Positions 1 to 11,160 of a stretch of 64,000 bases of DNA are shown here, piece after piece. Source of the DNA: Pezizomycotina sp. ARF18 (Eukaryota > Ascomycota); NCBI GenBank assembly GCA_002224055.1, contig AZLU01000033.1:176160-240159 (forward strand). The letters run 5' to 3'. The translations under genes were made by a program, and so were the position numbers. Every line of letters begins with the position of its first letter. Positions within the stretch are counted from its first letter, which is position 1. Under the pieces are notes generated by a model. The model saw only the letters and a list, made by a program, of their open reading frames with translations. It was not told where the DNA came from and made no database searches.

Positions 1-71
1 AATAAATCAAGAAGGCAGCTCCTATAGCAAAGATTTGTGTTTTCTCTTTGTTTTACTTAAACTTATCTCTC

Positions 72-107
<36 letters not shown>

Positions 108-762
108 AAGTGCAAAGAATGAAGACCCAAGCTTAAAAAAGAAGTATACAATGAAAGATTGGTATTTGAGAAGATAGAATGGAATTAAAGAGTGGAAGAA
201 TAAGAATTAAAGATAAGTAGTAAATAAGATAAATAATAATAAATAATAAATAACAAAGATTAAATAAATAAAGGAAAATAATTGAAGGGGTGGGCGACTG
301 GCCGGATTTTAATAATAAAAGAATTAGTATTAAATGTGCTGCTGCTGCTTTCGCTTTGTCGCCCTCAAGTTCTAACCAGTTCCACGCCCAGCAGCCCATC
401 AAGGCTCAAACTCTACCTAGCAGACCTTGTCAAAACCTTCGCAAGGATAAGGATTGTTAATCGCCTCTCCTTCCCTCCAACCAAAGTAGGTGGTTATCGC
501 ATATAGCCCAATAAAATAACAGCATCTCCTTCTTCCTTCCTTCTCTTTCCTCTTTTATATTTAAATGAATGCAAGTCTCTCTTATAAGTAAATTGGTTTA
601 AGGCCGGCGGACTTTTTGAGTTTTTCGGCTTTCGTATGATTTACGAAGCGTGTTTTTGCGCTGAAAAAGCGAGCGGGTTTCATTATTTTCTTCTTTCTTT
701 TTTTTTTTTTTTTTTAATTTAATTCCCTCTGACAATCCGCCCCTTTTTTCTTTCCCCTCCAC
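1..762. other. AT-rich intergenic stretch
   Basis: No gene recognised. It holds a run of 33 A at 73-105, AT-rich low-complexity sequence to about 290, and a T run near 699-716. Short open frames here show no protein-like pattern. Confidence 0.5.
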
Positions 763-1760
763 TCAACTCCAAGTTCCAGGTTTCCGAAGTGTCAGCGAAA
801 AACAGCAACCAACACCGAGCAAAGCTGAAGACGGGGGAGGGACAAGGGAGCCAAAAGCACAGTCAGATGAGGAAGAGGAAGAGGGAAAGAGACGCATATG
901 AAATAAAGAAGATCCTAGCTGCCTAACTCCGCTCTTCAACTTCAACGCTTCAAGGAATATTCAGGGAAAAGGTATGGGATGATATTATGAACGAGTGCGT
1001 TTTCACGTGCGTATATATCGCCGTATTATTTGTTTACTTTGTTTGACCACTTGCTGCTCAAAATATAAGACAGCTATTCTCAAGCCACCAAAGAAGAAAT
1101 AATAATATATTAATTGGTAATATAATATTTAAACCTTTTGCCGATACTACTGCAGGAACAAATTGCGCCTGATTCGCCAAGATTTAAGAGGTACTCTGGA
1201 AACGGAATATCTAGCGACGATTTTCACGGAGTTATTGTTTTTGCAGCCCAAATTTTCCTCAAATGACGATTACTTAAACGAATCTTATTTGAATACGACC
1301 GAGGTTCGCGGGCAAAGTTGGGTTTCCTCGGAATTGCCAAGTAAGTGCGCGGAATCTCTCTTCTGAGACGATTTTCCTATATCCTTCTCCATTTCCCACT
1401 TAACTAAACAGGCACCTTGATTTCAAAAGCAGACCTGTGATTTCGATAAGCGAGAACAAGATCTTTGGGCCTTCGAGATTCTCGAACGAGCAGAGAAAAA
1501 AAGTTTCGCAATACTATTCCCTTGCGGCGGAAAGAGCCGTATTCGCAGACTTTTTGCGTAGCACATCACGAACAAGTGAGCATCGCCACATTTGCAGAAA
1601 TATCGCCGTCGTATTCATTAATTGCGCTTTTCGCTTTCTGCGGTTACACGACGATTTCACGAAACCATTTTTAGTGATGAAAGGATTAAAACGAGTATCT
1701 AAGTATCTTTGAATCTGCTGCGAACAATCAAGAATATGCCACTCAAACACCAAGCACCTC
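763..1760 (+). CDS. possible unidentified multi-exon gene
   Basis: I do not recognise this gene. Coding character is suggested by a Ser/Pro/acidic stretch at about 780-880 (PTPSKAEDGG, then SDEEEEEGKR), a plausible intron from a GTATGGG donor near 981 to a CTGCAG acceptor near 1155, and a second junction pair (GTAAGTGCGC near 1343; CTAAACAG ending near 1411). Joining frames across the second intron gives pieces such as DDYLNESYLNTTEVRGQSW and then DLWAFEILERAEK, which look like real protein. The frames break several times, as in most genes of this window, so neither a start nor a stop can be fixed. No domain is evident. It could also be a decayed gene. The region to about 2640 has further short basic ORFs that could belong to it. 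Confidence 0.3.
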
Positions 1761-3283
1761 CCATACAAAAAAAAAAGCGCCTCCTCTGAAATAAAATCCA
1801 AGCTCGATCCGCAGTCAAAGTGGAATCTTACAAAACTGCTTTACATTCTTGTTCTCCTCCTGTATACCTCCATAAATCACACGACGTTACTAAGACCGCT
1901 CGTGATTGTCCGAACGAATCGAGTTGAATATCGGTGGAGAAACTTTATTTGGGTGCTATGTTGAGGCGTACTCTCTCCAGAAGTTCAGCTCGCGTCGCAT
2001 CGGTGAAGGATGTAGTTTCCGCTGATAGGAGCAATCGTGCACAAGGGTTAGCGCAGACAAATGAATGAAGAAATACCCGTTGTAGGTTCTTTTCACGGTT
2101 TGCATTTACGAACCAAATCCAACCATCTCCTCAGCTGCGCAACGGTCCATATGGAAGGGTCTGTATATCTCTCATGTAACGAATATATTATTAGTCTCAT
2201 CTGTTGGCTTTATCTAGGTGGAGCGGGGCGAAAAGTCCAACAAAAAGCAAAAACAAGAGAAAGAGAGGAAAGACAAGGTCCAGGGGAAAAAAAATTCACG
2301 GACTCCTGTCGGATCAGGTTCCTGTGGGAAGAGGGGTTCGTTTTGGAAGATGGTCCAAGCTGTCGCTGCTGTTATCGCAGCTCCGAAGGCAAGTATCGCA
2401 TTCTGTAGGTTACGCCAGGTTGATCGAGAAAGTCAGCACCGTGTTTTCTTTCGGATGGGAATTAGGGAGGCGAAATATGGGATCGAACCTTGACGAAAGC
2501 ATCCTTCGAAAAAAAAAAAAAAAAAATAAGAAGTCAGCGAACACAGCTAGCTTTGGGAAACAGAAAAGGGAAAAGGGAAAAGAGGGGATTGATTACCTAT
2601 CTAAAGTCGTAGGCATTTTTTGTATTTTTCGAACGTGAAAATTGAAAAACGATAGATAACTCGGTGGATTAATAGATAATGAATGGGAAGCTGGAAAATG
2701 ATAGCTGTCCTCCGCAGTTAATTAGTATATAGTAGATATGAGTGAAGGAGAATAGCTTCGTTTTTTAAGCGAGCTCTTCACAGGGAGGATGAAGGGAAGA
2801 GTAGGTTATAAAGTTGCTATAGTTAAAGGAAGCCGCGTTCTGCTTTTTTTTAATGGGGGTTTGCGTAACCTTCAATTCGTCACTCGTCCAGATGGAGCAG
2901 CGTAAGGCTCTTTTTTTCTTTTTTTTTTTTTTTTGCCTTGCAGTGAGCGTGTCGTGCCCGGATTTTTACTCGCTATATATACGGTAGCAGTGAATAATGC
3001 ACTGCCACAACCGCCACAAACCCTAAAACCCTAAGAAAAAACAGCCTAAAAAACTAAAAAAAAAGAGTTCCCACACGCACAGATTTACTGCTGCTGTAAA
3101 ATTTTCAGTGTGTTTGTCTTTTGACTGCGATATCGATTTCGGACAAAAAACCTTTTTCCTGCAATTCCAACAAACCTCCATCTCTATTGACGAATTCAAT
3201 ATACCGCAAGTACAATCTCGACGTCCCAAACAATAGAGAGCCTCCCCTCGATTACCCTCAATTCATACACGAAATTTTTCAGA
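1761..3283. other. region upstream of RPL38
   Basis: No gene can be identified with confidence. There are basic, low-complexity ORFs at 2204-2640 (Lys/Arg-rich) that may be an extension of the putative gene to the left or chance frames. T runs occur near 2919-2934. The last 300 bp should contain the RPL38 promoter and 5' untranslated region. Confidence 0.35.
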
Positions 3284-3699
3284 ATGCCGAAGAGAGTCGA
3301 AGATATCAAGGTACGAATCGGTGTTGTTCTGCTGTAGCTTGTCGACTTGTGGTGAATTCTTTATTTCTTTCACGGTCTGGGACGTTTGCTGACGAAAAGT
3401 TTTTCGGGTATTTGCAGCTGTTCATCGAACTTGCCCGCCGCAAGGACGCTAAGTCGGCCCGCATCAAGAAGACGAGAACGGAAACAACATCAAGTTCAAA
3501 GTCAGATGCCACAGGCACTCTACACGCTCATCCTTAAGGATGCCGAGAAGGCCGAGAAGCTGAAGCAGAGTCTCCACAGGTACGAAACATTTCGACTACG
3601 AGGGGTTCAAATATAGCGGTATCCTTTTTTAAGGCTAACGATTTCATTCTCTTTTGTAAAACAGGTCTCCAAATCACCGAGGTTCCTCAGAAGAAGTAA
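3284..3699 (+). CDS. RPL38: 60S ribosomal protein L38 (eL38)
   Basis: Small basic protein of the large ribosomal subunit in the cytoplasm. Exon 1 (3284-3310) encodes MPKRVEDIK and ends at a GTACG donor. The intron runs to a TTTGCAG acceptor at 3417. Exon 2 gives LFIELARRKDAKSARIKK, then NNIKFKVRCHRH, then LYTLILKDAEKAEKLKQSL, the classic eL38 order, and a last intron precedes an exon ending ITEVPQKK-stop. The length of about 78 residues fits the family. The three blocks lie in different frames. Adding one G near 3480 and one C near 3518 restores continuity, and another base seems to be missing around the last splice junction. A single-copy ribosomal gene is unlikely to be truly broken, so these are read as sequence errors. 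The start is the ATG that begins the conserved MPK.. motif. Confidence 0.92.
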
Positions 3700-4080
3700 T
3701 TAATTTGGGTCGAATGTCGATTTGCTGCTGTTTCATCACTAGTATTCAACTTGGAGTTTGGGTTTCTTTCGTCGTCATTTCGTTCAGAACAAAAACAATG
3801 TTCATTCTTCTTCTTCTTTTTTTTTTAACGCTTCAACTTCATAAACAGCTTGTATAAAATTCACGAAATTTTAATATACGGTCTTTCTTAACTCCAAAAC
3901 ATGTCGCTATATCTATTGGTCTATAGTTGAGACGAGGCGGCGCAGGCGGCGAAGGGTCTGATAAGGATATCTAAAAATGAATGCTATGGATACACTGAAG
4001 TGGTTTGAAGCTGCGCGTTTAGTTGGTATATATCGAATCTTGCCAACCCGCAATCCCAGCTTGGACATCATTCGTCGATT

Positions 4081-4774
4081 TTAGATCTCGTATCCAGTAA
4101 TAGGCATTTTAAACTCTGCCTCGCCAAAGTAATTGACCGCACCGGCCCACCTTTCTCTCAATCCTAAGCTTTCGAATAATTTCAGGCTCGGCGTATTGTC
4201 TTATCTATTTTTGCCGTCAAATGCTTAGCTCTGGCTGTGGTTACCGTTCTGCTGCTGCTGCAAAGGCTCACGAGTACCGACAAGCTGGTTCGCAGTCGTC
4301 CGCATGATTGAGACGTAGCGTAGAAATGATAGCAGCGCTGTCTTGCAAGGCCTTCCTCGCCGTCAGGCACGGCAACCATGAGTTCACTTCGCCTCCCAAT
4401 TTAGATATCGTAGGTTTGGTAAGTGTTCGCCCGATCTTCCTCTTCGTCATCATCGTCGTCGACATGGAGTATAGAAAGAGGTTGACATCACCGACCAAGG
4501 TTTCGCTTGTATCGTGTCACCCTCTTTCACACTCGAGTGCTTCGTGCTTTGCTGGCGGCGAGGCCGTTATGAACGTGAGCTTATCCGGATCATTGCGCCA
4601 ACTCTTCTGCATTGCGTATTCATCTTCGAGCAATAAACGTTCCGAAGCGGTTGCTTTCCTTAGGTCCTTCAGCGAGTAGCCGTTGTTTAGTTATCCATCG
4701 GGGCAAGTTTCCACCAACAACATGGCAAACAGAGAGAGTCCTATCCGTTCATAACTACCTCGTCGCTCATCCAT
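4081..4774 (-). CDS. GNAT N-acetyltransferase, NAT9 family
   Basis: Probable acetyl-CoA-dependent N-acetyltransferase of the NAT9-like family. Read on the minus strand, the ordered motifs are ATASERLLLEDEYAMQKSW with NDPDKLTFI (near 4590-4660), MVGDVNLFLY (near 4470-4500), GGEVELMVAVPDGEEGLGKT (4340-4400), AKIDKDNTPSLKLFESL (4170-4220) and YFGEAEFKMPITGYEI-stop (stop at 4081). This is the family order: substrate-side helix, then the GDVNLFL strand, then the acetyl-CoA-binding loop, then the NxPSxxLFExLGF helix. At least three breaks (about 4200, 4346, 4384) are repaired by restoring one base to a CC/GG run. The N-terminus is not resolved. ATGs at 4770, 4774 and 4792 are candidates and the first 40 or so residues do not align cleanly, so the start is a guess. 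Confidence 0.75.
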
Positions 4775-5780
4775 GTGAGTAAGTAACGACATGGGATTCC
4801 TTAAGATTAAAGGATAAATGAAATAGGAAGGGAGCGGAGCGAAAAAAAAAGTCAGCCCCTATAACACGATAAGTAAAAAAGAAAGCTATTGTCATGCGGG
4901 ATTCCCTCCACCTGGTATGGAATCAGCATGATCTTGTTGCACACAACTGCAGTCTCAGCGTTTAGACGCATAGTATATCTTTTCTGTACTGTATCGAATC
5001 TGGAAATAAATTAAACAAAGAACGAGAAAGAAAATTACTCTATTTAATTAACCATCTCGAAGAGGAATATATTGCACGCGTTTTACGCGTTACTTTAGGT
5101 ATTGAGTTTGTTTTAGAATGACACGCGCTTTTTCTCGCAAGAAGAAAGAAAAAGAAAAGTCGCGTGTGTGTATATACTATACTTACTTAGTAAGTATATA
5201 TAAGGTACTTTGGTAAGTAATTTATTTTTCCTTGCCAAGGTTGAAACTTGAAATTGCCCTGGAGATGGGTCAAACGCGAACTCCCATTGGTGGATCCGGC
5301 CGAATAAGAAAAAAACCAAGGAACACGCGAAAAAAAAATAATGAAATAATGAACACGTCAACGCTACCTCTTTTGTGTACATACTTTAATTGATTACCTC
5401 TTTTGTTGATTTGTTGTGGGAGGTTCGTGTTGACGCCTACCAAGTACAATATAATATCTACTTATATATATACTTAATATACGAAGAATATCTCCCCTCT
5501 CTTACATTTATTTTCTTCTTATTCTTTTTTTTTTTTCTTGTCTTTTAATCCTTATTCCCAACTATCATCATCATCATCATCCTCATCTCATCTCATCTCA
5601 TCCTGATTATAACTTGTCTATTTATTTCCTCTGGATGGTTGATATTTATATATAACATTCCCTATCAATAATCAAAACAGTTATCAGCAATTATCTCACT
5701 GCTTTCTTTTTTTTTTTTTTTTTTTTTTTTTTTTGTTTACTTCTAGTAAAAATTTTTTTCTATTTATAAACATCAATATA
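4775..5780. promoter_or_regulatory. divergent promoter region with ACGCG cluster
   Basis: About 1 kb between the divergent NAT9-like gene and CDC6. ACGCGT occurs at 5076-5081 and 5085-5090. Further ACGCG/CGCGT cores lie at 5123-5127, 5161-5165, 5274-5278 and 5325-5329, the last as CACGCGAAAA. ACGCGT is the MluI cell-cycle box bound by MBF in yeasts, and CDC6/cdc18 is a known MBF target there. The regulation here is inferred. A 28-base T run (5707-5734) sits about 50 bp before the CDC6 ATG. A perfect 9-bp inverted repeat with a 3-base spacer lies at 5178-5198. Confidence 0.55.
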
Positions 5781-7807
5781 ATGGCAGCGGCCACGGTACT
5801 TGGAAAACGATCTCGGACAATGGTTGATTTCGAAGGCACGTATCTCTCTCATATTATCTTCTCTGCACATATTGGATCTGTTCTAATTTGTAATCTTTTT
5901 TTTTGGGGGGGTGGTTAGTCATGGTACAAATCAAGCCCGTTATACCAAAGTCTACTACAAGGGAATCGAGGGCAAAGAGAAGAGCAGTCGTTAAGGATGA
6001 CAAGGAAAATTCGAGTCCGTCGAGAAGCCAGGTACCGGCTAAGGGTTCTGCTCAAATCTACGAAGATAATTGTGAGGATAAGATGGATGTCGACATAAAA
6101 TCTCCTTCCAAAACCCTTCGAAGGCCTACCAATCCCGCTCATCGCTCGTGTTATCTCCAGCCAAGATCAATGGTCACTTCAAATCTTCCAAAGCCACCGG
6201 CGTAGACGAAAACGAGCAGGTTCAGAAGCAGAAGGTTACCATGCTTCCCCATCGACTCCAAGGCACCGGGACAGGATAGTTTCAAAGCCACTCACTCCAA
6301 GCACCGTATTGGTCTACCCGGATCGTTACCCAGAACTCCAAAGACGCCCGGTGGCAGGACATTGAGTGGCCTCTTCAATACCCCTTCGACCCCATCCTCG
6401 AGAACCATCTATACTGCAGGCAAGAATCTCTTCGCCCGTAGTACTGCTCCTGACAAGTTGGTCGGACGTGAGAAGGAACGCAAGCAAACTGCTCGAATTC
6501 GTTGGAACACGAATTGCAAAGAAGACGGGAGGTTGCCTCTATGTCAGTGGTCCCCCGGGGACCGGCAAGTCTGCTCTCCTGACGGACGTTCTTAAGAAGC
6601 TGAGGAAGGTTGGAAGGTGTCAGGAAAGCTATGTCAACTGCATGACGATGAATGATCCTCAGGGTATATACAACAAGCTGGTCGAAGAGTTCCTTTCCGA
6701 AACGGAACTCGAATCAAACGATGGAATACCGATCTGAAGAAGCTGTTTACGCCGACCAAGAAGAATAGCGGGTCCGAGTCTTCGTTGTGTTTTGGACGAG
6801 ATTGATCACCTCGTCACTAGGACCAGGATGTTCTTTATAAAATTTTCGAATGGTCTCTTGTGCGCCAGTCTAAGCTGCTTCTCATCGGTATTGCCAACGC
6901 ACTGGACCTCACGGACCGGTCCTGCCACGACTCAAGGCCCGCAATTTCTCCCCAACGCTTCTGCCAGTCCTCCCGTACTCTGCGGATCAAATTGTTCAGG
7001 TAGTGACGTCCAAATTAAAGTCTTTGGTTGATCAATCTGCTGGTCCTGTCGATCCGAATTGGATACCTTTGATCCATCCTGCTGCTATCACCCTTTGTGC
7101 GAAGAAGGTTGCTACCTCGACGGGTGATTTGAGGAAGTGTTTCGATATCTGCAAGAAGGCGATTGAATTGGTCGAAGACGAGACCAGATCAAGATGCTTG
7201 CCGAGCAAGAAAAGGAGATTGAAGGCAAAGCGGCTGACTTGCTAGTCCAACTGCTTCACCCTCACGGACGCCTCTTGGCGAGAATATGAACATTGCTCAC
7301 CTTCGGCTGCTGCTCCTAACCCTCTTTTCCGAGCGAATCCATTGGCCAAGCTAAACGCTCAGACTGCACCGCGTGCTACTCTTGCTCATATTGCCAGAAT
7401 CTCCTCCACTTCCTTTGGCTTCACGTCTTCCTCCCGTCTCAAGTTGCTGAACCTGCAGCAGAAGGCCGTCCTGTGTGCGCTCTCCATCCTTGCCAGCAGT
7501 GCTACGAAATCTGTTACTGTCAAGACCGTGTGGGAAGTTTATAGGAACCTCTGTAAGGAGGAGAAGGTTGTCAGCGCCGTCAGCCGACCGGAGTTTGCCG
7601 ATATTGTCAGCAGTCTCGAAGGTGCCGGCGTCGTCGAGGTCGAAAAGGAAGTCAAGTCGTCCCTTGCCATCAGCACTCCAAGCAAGAGGGTAGGCTTGCG
7701 ACTAGTAATGAGGATCGCTCCATCCGCGCTACCATTACTACCGAAGAGCTCAAGCCAGCCTCACGGGTGACGGCGGTGAGATCCTCATGAGGTTCTTCAA
7801 ATCTTGA
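5781..7807 (+). CDS. CDC6: Cdc6/Cdc18 replication licensing ATPase
   Basis: AAA+ protein that, with ORC and Cdt1, loads the MCM helicase at replication origins in the nucleus. The start MAAATVLGKRS.. is followed by an intron (GTATCTC near 5840 to GGTTAG near 5919). The N-terminal third is basic and rich in likely CDK sites, with RAKRR and a KEN tripeptide (KDDKENSSPS, near 6000), typical of Cdc6 regulation and APC/C-linked turnover. The ATPase core shows Walker A SGPPGTGKSALL (about 6545-6580) and Walker B LDEIDHL (about 6790-6815), then FLPTLLP-type sensor and lid sequence. GDLRKCFDICKKAIE near 7125-7170 is sensor 2. The C-terminal winged helix ends LTGDGGEILMRFFKS at 7807. Several frame breaks occur; the last needs one C in a CCC run near 7760. 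The closely related Orc1 would carry an N-terminal BAH domain, which is absent. Confidence 0.9.
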
Positions 7808-8333
7808 ATCCTTTTTATATTTATTTCCTCTACTACAAAACCTAAAAACGTTGCTTTTCCCTTCAGCTTTTCGATTTTAATCAACTGTAAACAAAAAGGC
7901 GTTACTCTTTTCTTTGCATGGCTTATTGTCAAAACCATTGTATTCTACCTTATGCTTCCCTTGTTTTATTCCGTGCACGGAGTTGTATTGCACATTCTTG
8001 TATCCCTCTGCGTATATGTTTCTATTCAAGCGCTTTGCATTCGTTCCCTCTTTCCTCCGCATTGGCGTTTTCATAGTCTGCTTTTCCACTTTAATAATCT
8101 TCTAATACATATTCATGTTTATGAAATTAAAAAACAAAATGCATTTTATAACTTTTTCCGCGATCGTCTTTTCTATCTCTATCGATTAAATATATATGGC
8201 CTTCTCTTTTCAAACGTCTTAAGCAAAAAAAGGAATGTACAGTAGTAGCTCAGGCACTTTAGGCAATGAGTATTGCAAAGAATATATTGTATATTGGATA
8301 TCAAGATGTATAGCAAAATTTTTTTTTCCTTTT
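7808..8333. other. intergenic, convergent CDC6 and ADE8 ends
   Basis: The 3' ends of CDC6 (+) and ADE8 (-) face each other here. The sequence is AT-rich with small hydrophobic ORFs on both strands (7877-8245) that show no recognisable family. Probably two 3' untranslated regions. Confidence 0.5.
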
Positions 8334-9106
8334 TTACACCCAGTTTATCTCGGGAGTTGACAAAACGAACCGGAACATATAGTGATCACGGCTTGATCTT
8401 CCAGCCTTTATCCTCTCCTCAACAACCTTCCTCGTCCCTCAACCAGTGCGCCGTGCTCGACGCCGTGTATCCTCTCCGTCAGCTCCCCAACGTCTCGCCT
8501 TTCCTCATCTCCACTTCCTTGACGATAATCGGCTCCCCCCTATCCACCTCCCTTATAACGTAATGCACCATAACCCCCGTCTTCTCAATCCCCTTTCTGG
8601 AAAGCTTCGTACGCCCTCTCGATCGCCTGCGCCCCGTCGAACGCTCCCGGTAACGCCGGGTGCAGGTTTATTATCGGTACGTCCGCGTCCGCTATCGGAT
8701 CTAAAAAGCTCGGTGAGAGGATGTGCATCCACCCCGCGCAGACTATGACGTCGGGTTTCTGATCCGTGGGAAGCGAGAGGATTTTAGAAGCGAGGTCAGC
8801 GTCGAAGGCTTCGCGGGGTGCGCTCGGGTGGGATTCCCGGAAGGTTTTATGGCGACGGTTGTGGTTGGGATGGGTGGTCGGATGTGTGCGCGCGGGTTAG
8901 GCCGTAGGCTGTTGAACGGTTGGAGATTACGTGGGAGACGCGGGAGTGCGGGAGGAGAGGTTTCGAGGAGGAGAAGTTGTCGTTGTTGTTGCTTCTGTTG
9001 CTGAGGCTGAGGAGGATGAGGCAGCGGCGGCGGCCTTGCAGGCGTCTATTAGAGCTTGCAGGTTCGTGCCGGAGCCTGATATCAGGACTAGAATATTGGC
9101 GACCAT
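8334..9106 (-). CDS. ADE8: phosphoribosylglycinamide formyltransferase (GAR transformylase)
   Basis: Monofunctional PurN-type enzyme that transfers a formyl group from 10-formyltetrahydrofolate to GAR, the third step of purine synthesis in the cytosol. The minus strand begins MVANILVLISGSGTNLQALI (start at 9106), the conserved phosphate-binding N-terminus. It continues with a stretch ending LHPALPGAFDGAQAIERAY (near 8610-8680), which includes the catalytic HPALPG-type motif, then EKTGVMVHYVIREVDRGEPI (near 8530-8590), then GELTERIHGVEHGALVEG and a short Lys/Arg-rich end. The length of about 240 residues fits fungal Ade8. Breaks include loss of one G from the G run at 8485-8488 (plus-strand CCCC) and one A near 8440. 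The C-terminal stop at 8334 is the most likely one but depends on frame. Confidence 0.88.
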
Positions 9107-9862
9107 TATTTTAGAAGGAATGCGACAGAAAGCTGTTCACGTAGTATGTAAGCTCGGAGCTGTTGGTAGAGCTTCAACCAGCTATCTCTGCTGAGCGCAG
9201 CAAAATTTGACTACTTCAATAGCTGCAAAGGAAAAACCTGAACAAGCTAGCTGTAGCTGCTCTTATCGGCCTTAATGAGAATGACGGTAGATGATGTTTG
9301 TAGAACACAATTGCTGAAAGATTAATGATTGGAACTATGGAGAGTACGTAAATTTTTTTTTCTTTTTTTTTTTTTTTTTTTTTTTTTTTTCATCTGAAGA
9401 ATTTTCTAAAAAGTGGTGGGCATTTTGGAAAATAACTCAGGCCGCCTGTCACTGGATAGACTCAACGTGGGGCACCTTGCATGTGCTTGGCGCAATGTCG
9501 CGACAATACCTCTAAGCTCATTTGATGAGACTACACCGAAGATAAAATTTGTTACGATAATATCAAGAGATTGAATTATAGGATGAATTGACTTTCTAAT
9601 ACTTAAGCAGGCAAGTATCATAGTTGAGTCAGACGGAATACACGTATATATCTCAAATGCTATTTAATATTGGCAAGAAAAAAAATTACAGATTTCTAAC
9701 ATATTTCGTACAATCATGAACGCATCTAAAGCTCGCCAAATATCTAGTATTCAGAAACTTTGTTTCTTGTAACAGACGAAATACGTTCACGTCACAAATA
9801 TGCGAAATTACTGAAAATGTCGCACATTCTCAGTATATAAATATGTGTGTTCAAATTTTTCA
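9107..9862. other. intergenic upstream of ADE8
   Basis: Between the ADE8 start and the ARPC1 3' end, both on the minus strand. It contains a long T tract at about 9354-9390 and AT-rich sequence. No gene seen. Confidence 0.5.
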
Positions 9863-11160
9863 TCAGTGGCGACTCCCTCCAACGGAGAAGATGACAATCC
9901 TGCCATCCACTCCGCTCGAGCTGATCTTCTTTACGCCGCCCGAAGCAGCGTCGCCTTCGTAGGCTCTGATGCTCGTGATCGTATTCTGGTGGACGGTCTT
10001 GAGGGTAACGTCGTCCGACGAAGCCGCAGCGGACTGCGACTTGCCCTTGAGATCCATCTGCTGGAACAGCGTACGTGCGGAGGACTCGCGCGCAACAGAG
10101 GAGCTCCGGGACTTGGAGGAATCCAAAGAACCGATAGATTGCCAGCCGGACTCGTTACCGCGGAATCTGTACGGCTCGCAGTCGTGACCTAAGAGAAAAG
10201 TGGGAAATTAGTAATGAAACGGAAAAAAAAAAAAATAAATAAATAAAAAAAGTGAATTTTTAGTTGCAAGTCGCTCTACGTACCAGCCGCAGCGATCTCC
10301 TCCTCGCTGATCCAAGTCAGCGTCGTGAACGGCAGCTGCTGCGTCGTCACCGTGACCACGGCCCTCGGAGGTTGCTCGGGCGCGGACGGGTAGACGACGG
10401 TAACGCTGCTGTCGTGCGCCACGTAAGCTAGAGCGTCGCCGCTGGGGCTGAAGCCGACGTCGTGAACCCAGCCGGCGCTGTTGTTGAGGTACTCGCCGCA
10501 GACGGTGTTGAACGGGAGGCGGTCGCCCCAGGGGGAAGGTTCGGGCTTCCGGTCGACGCCCTTGATGAACGCCGAGAGACCCTGGCGTGGGCGTCCGTGG
10601 ACCCGCAGGCGAGGAGGACGGAGTTGGGGTGCCAGTCGACGGAGAGGATGGTCGAGCGGATGGGCTTCTTGAGGTGCTTGGAGATCCACCAGTCGTTCTC
10701 GGACTCGAAGTAGCAGATGGCGATGACGCGGGCTCCGGAACCTACGGCGAATTTTTCCTCGGAGGGGGACCAGCGGACGAAAGTGGCCGCGCGGTTTATG
10801 CGGAGGAGGACGAGCGTCGGGCGCCAGCCCGTAGGCGAGGGCTCCCAGACGAGGGCATTCCTGTCTGTTTAAGATGATGTGGTTAGTGTGTAACTTTTGA
10901 TTGCGTATAAAAGCTCACTTTAGGAGAATTTAATTTGTACCTTGAGAACAGTTACGATCTTGCCGCTCTTGGAGCGATATCAACGCTGGTGACCAATTTG
11001 TCGTGGCCTTTGAGCTCATCCTTGAGGTAAACCCGCTCCCGCTGCGTTCGTAGAGCTCGACGTTTGCGTCCCTAGTCACGGCGAGGAGGGACCTGTCCGA
11101 AGAGAACGAGTGATCCTCGATGGGCTGGAGGAAAAGGTGGTGGGCTTCTGGGGTAGACAT
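9863..11160 (-). CDS. ARPC1: Arp2/3 complex subunit 1 (ARPC1/Arc40), WD40
   Basis: WD-repeat subunit of the Arp2/3 complex, which nucleates branched actin at the cell cortex and endocytic patches. The start is [20 protein letters not shown] (11160). Further on are a stretch equivalent to [20 protein letters not shown] (10620-10690), [13 protein letters not shown] (10540-10570), [20 protein letters not shown] (10410-10470) and [15 protein letters not shown] before an intron with an A-rich plus-strand tract (10204-10280). The last exon ends [14 protein letters not shown] then [10 protein letters not shown]. These match the ARPC1 family order, including the insert before the final blade. Break near 10580: one T is missing in the SAFIK block. 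Introns at about 10870-10940 and 10190-10285. Confidence 0.88.

Noticed and set aside
2481-2491. B-box-like sequence on the minus strand (GGTTCGATCCC)
   Set aside because: T-stem does not pair well and there is no A box.
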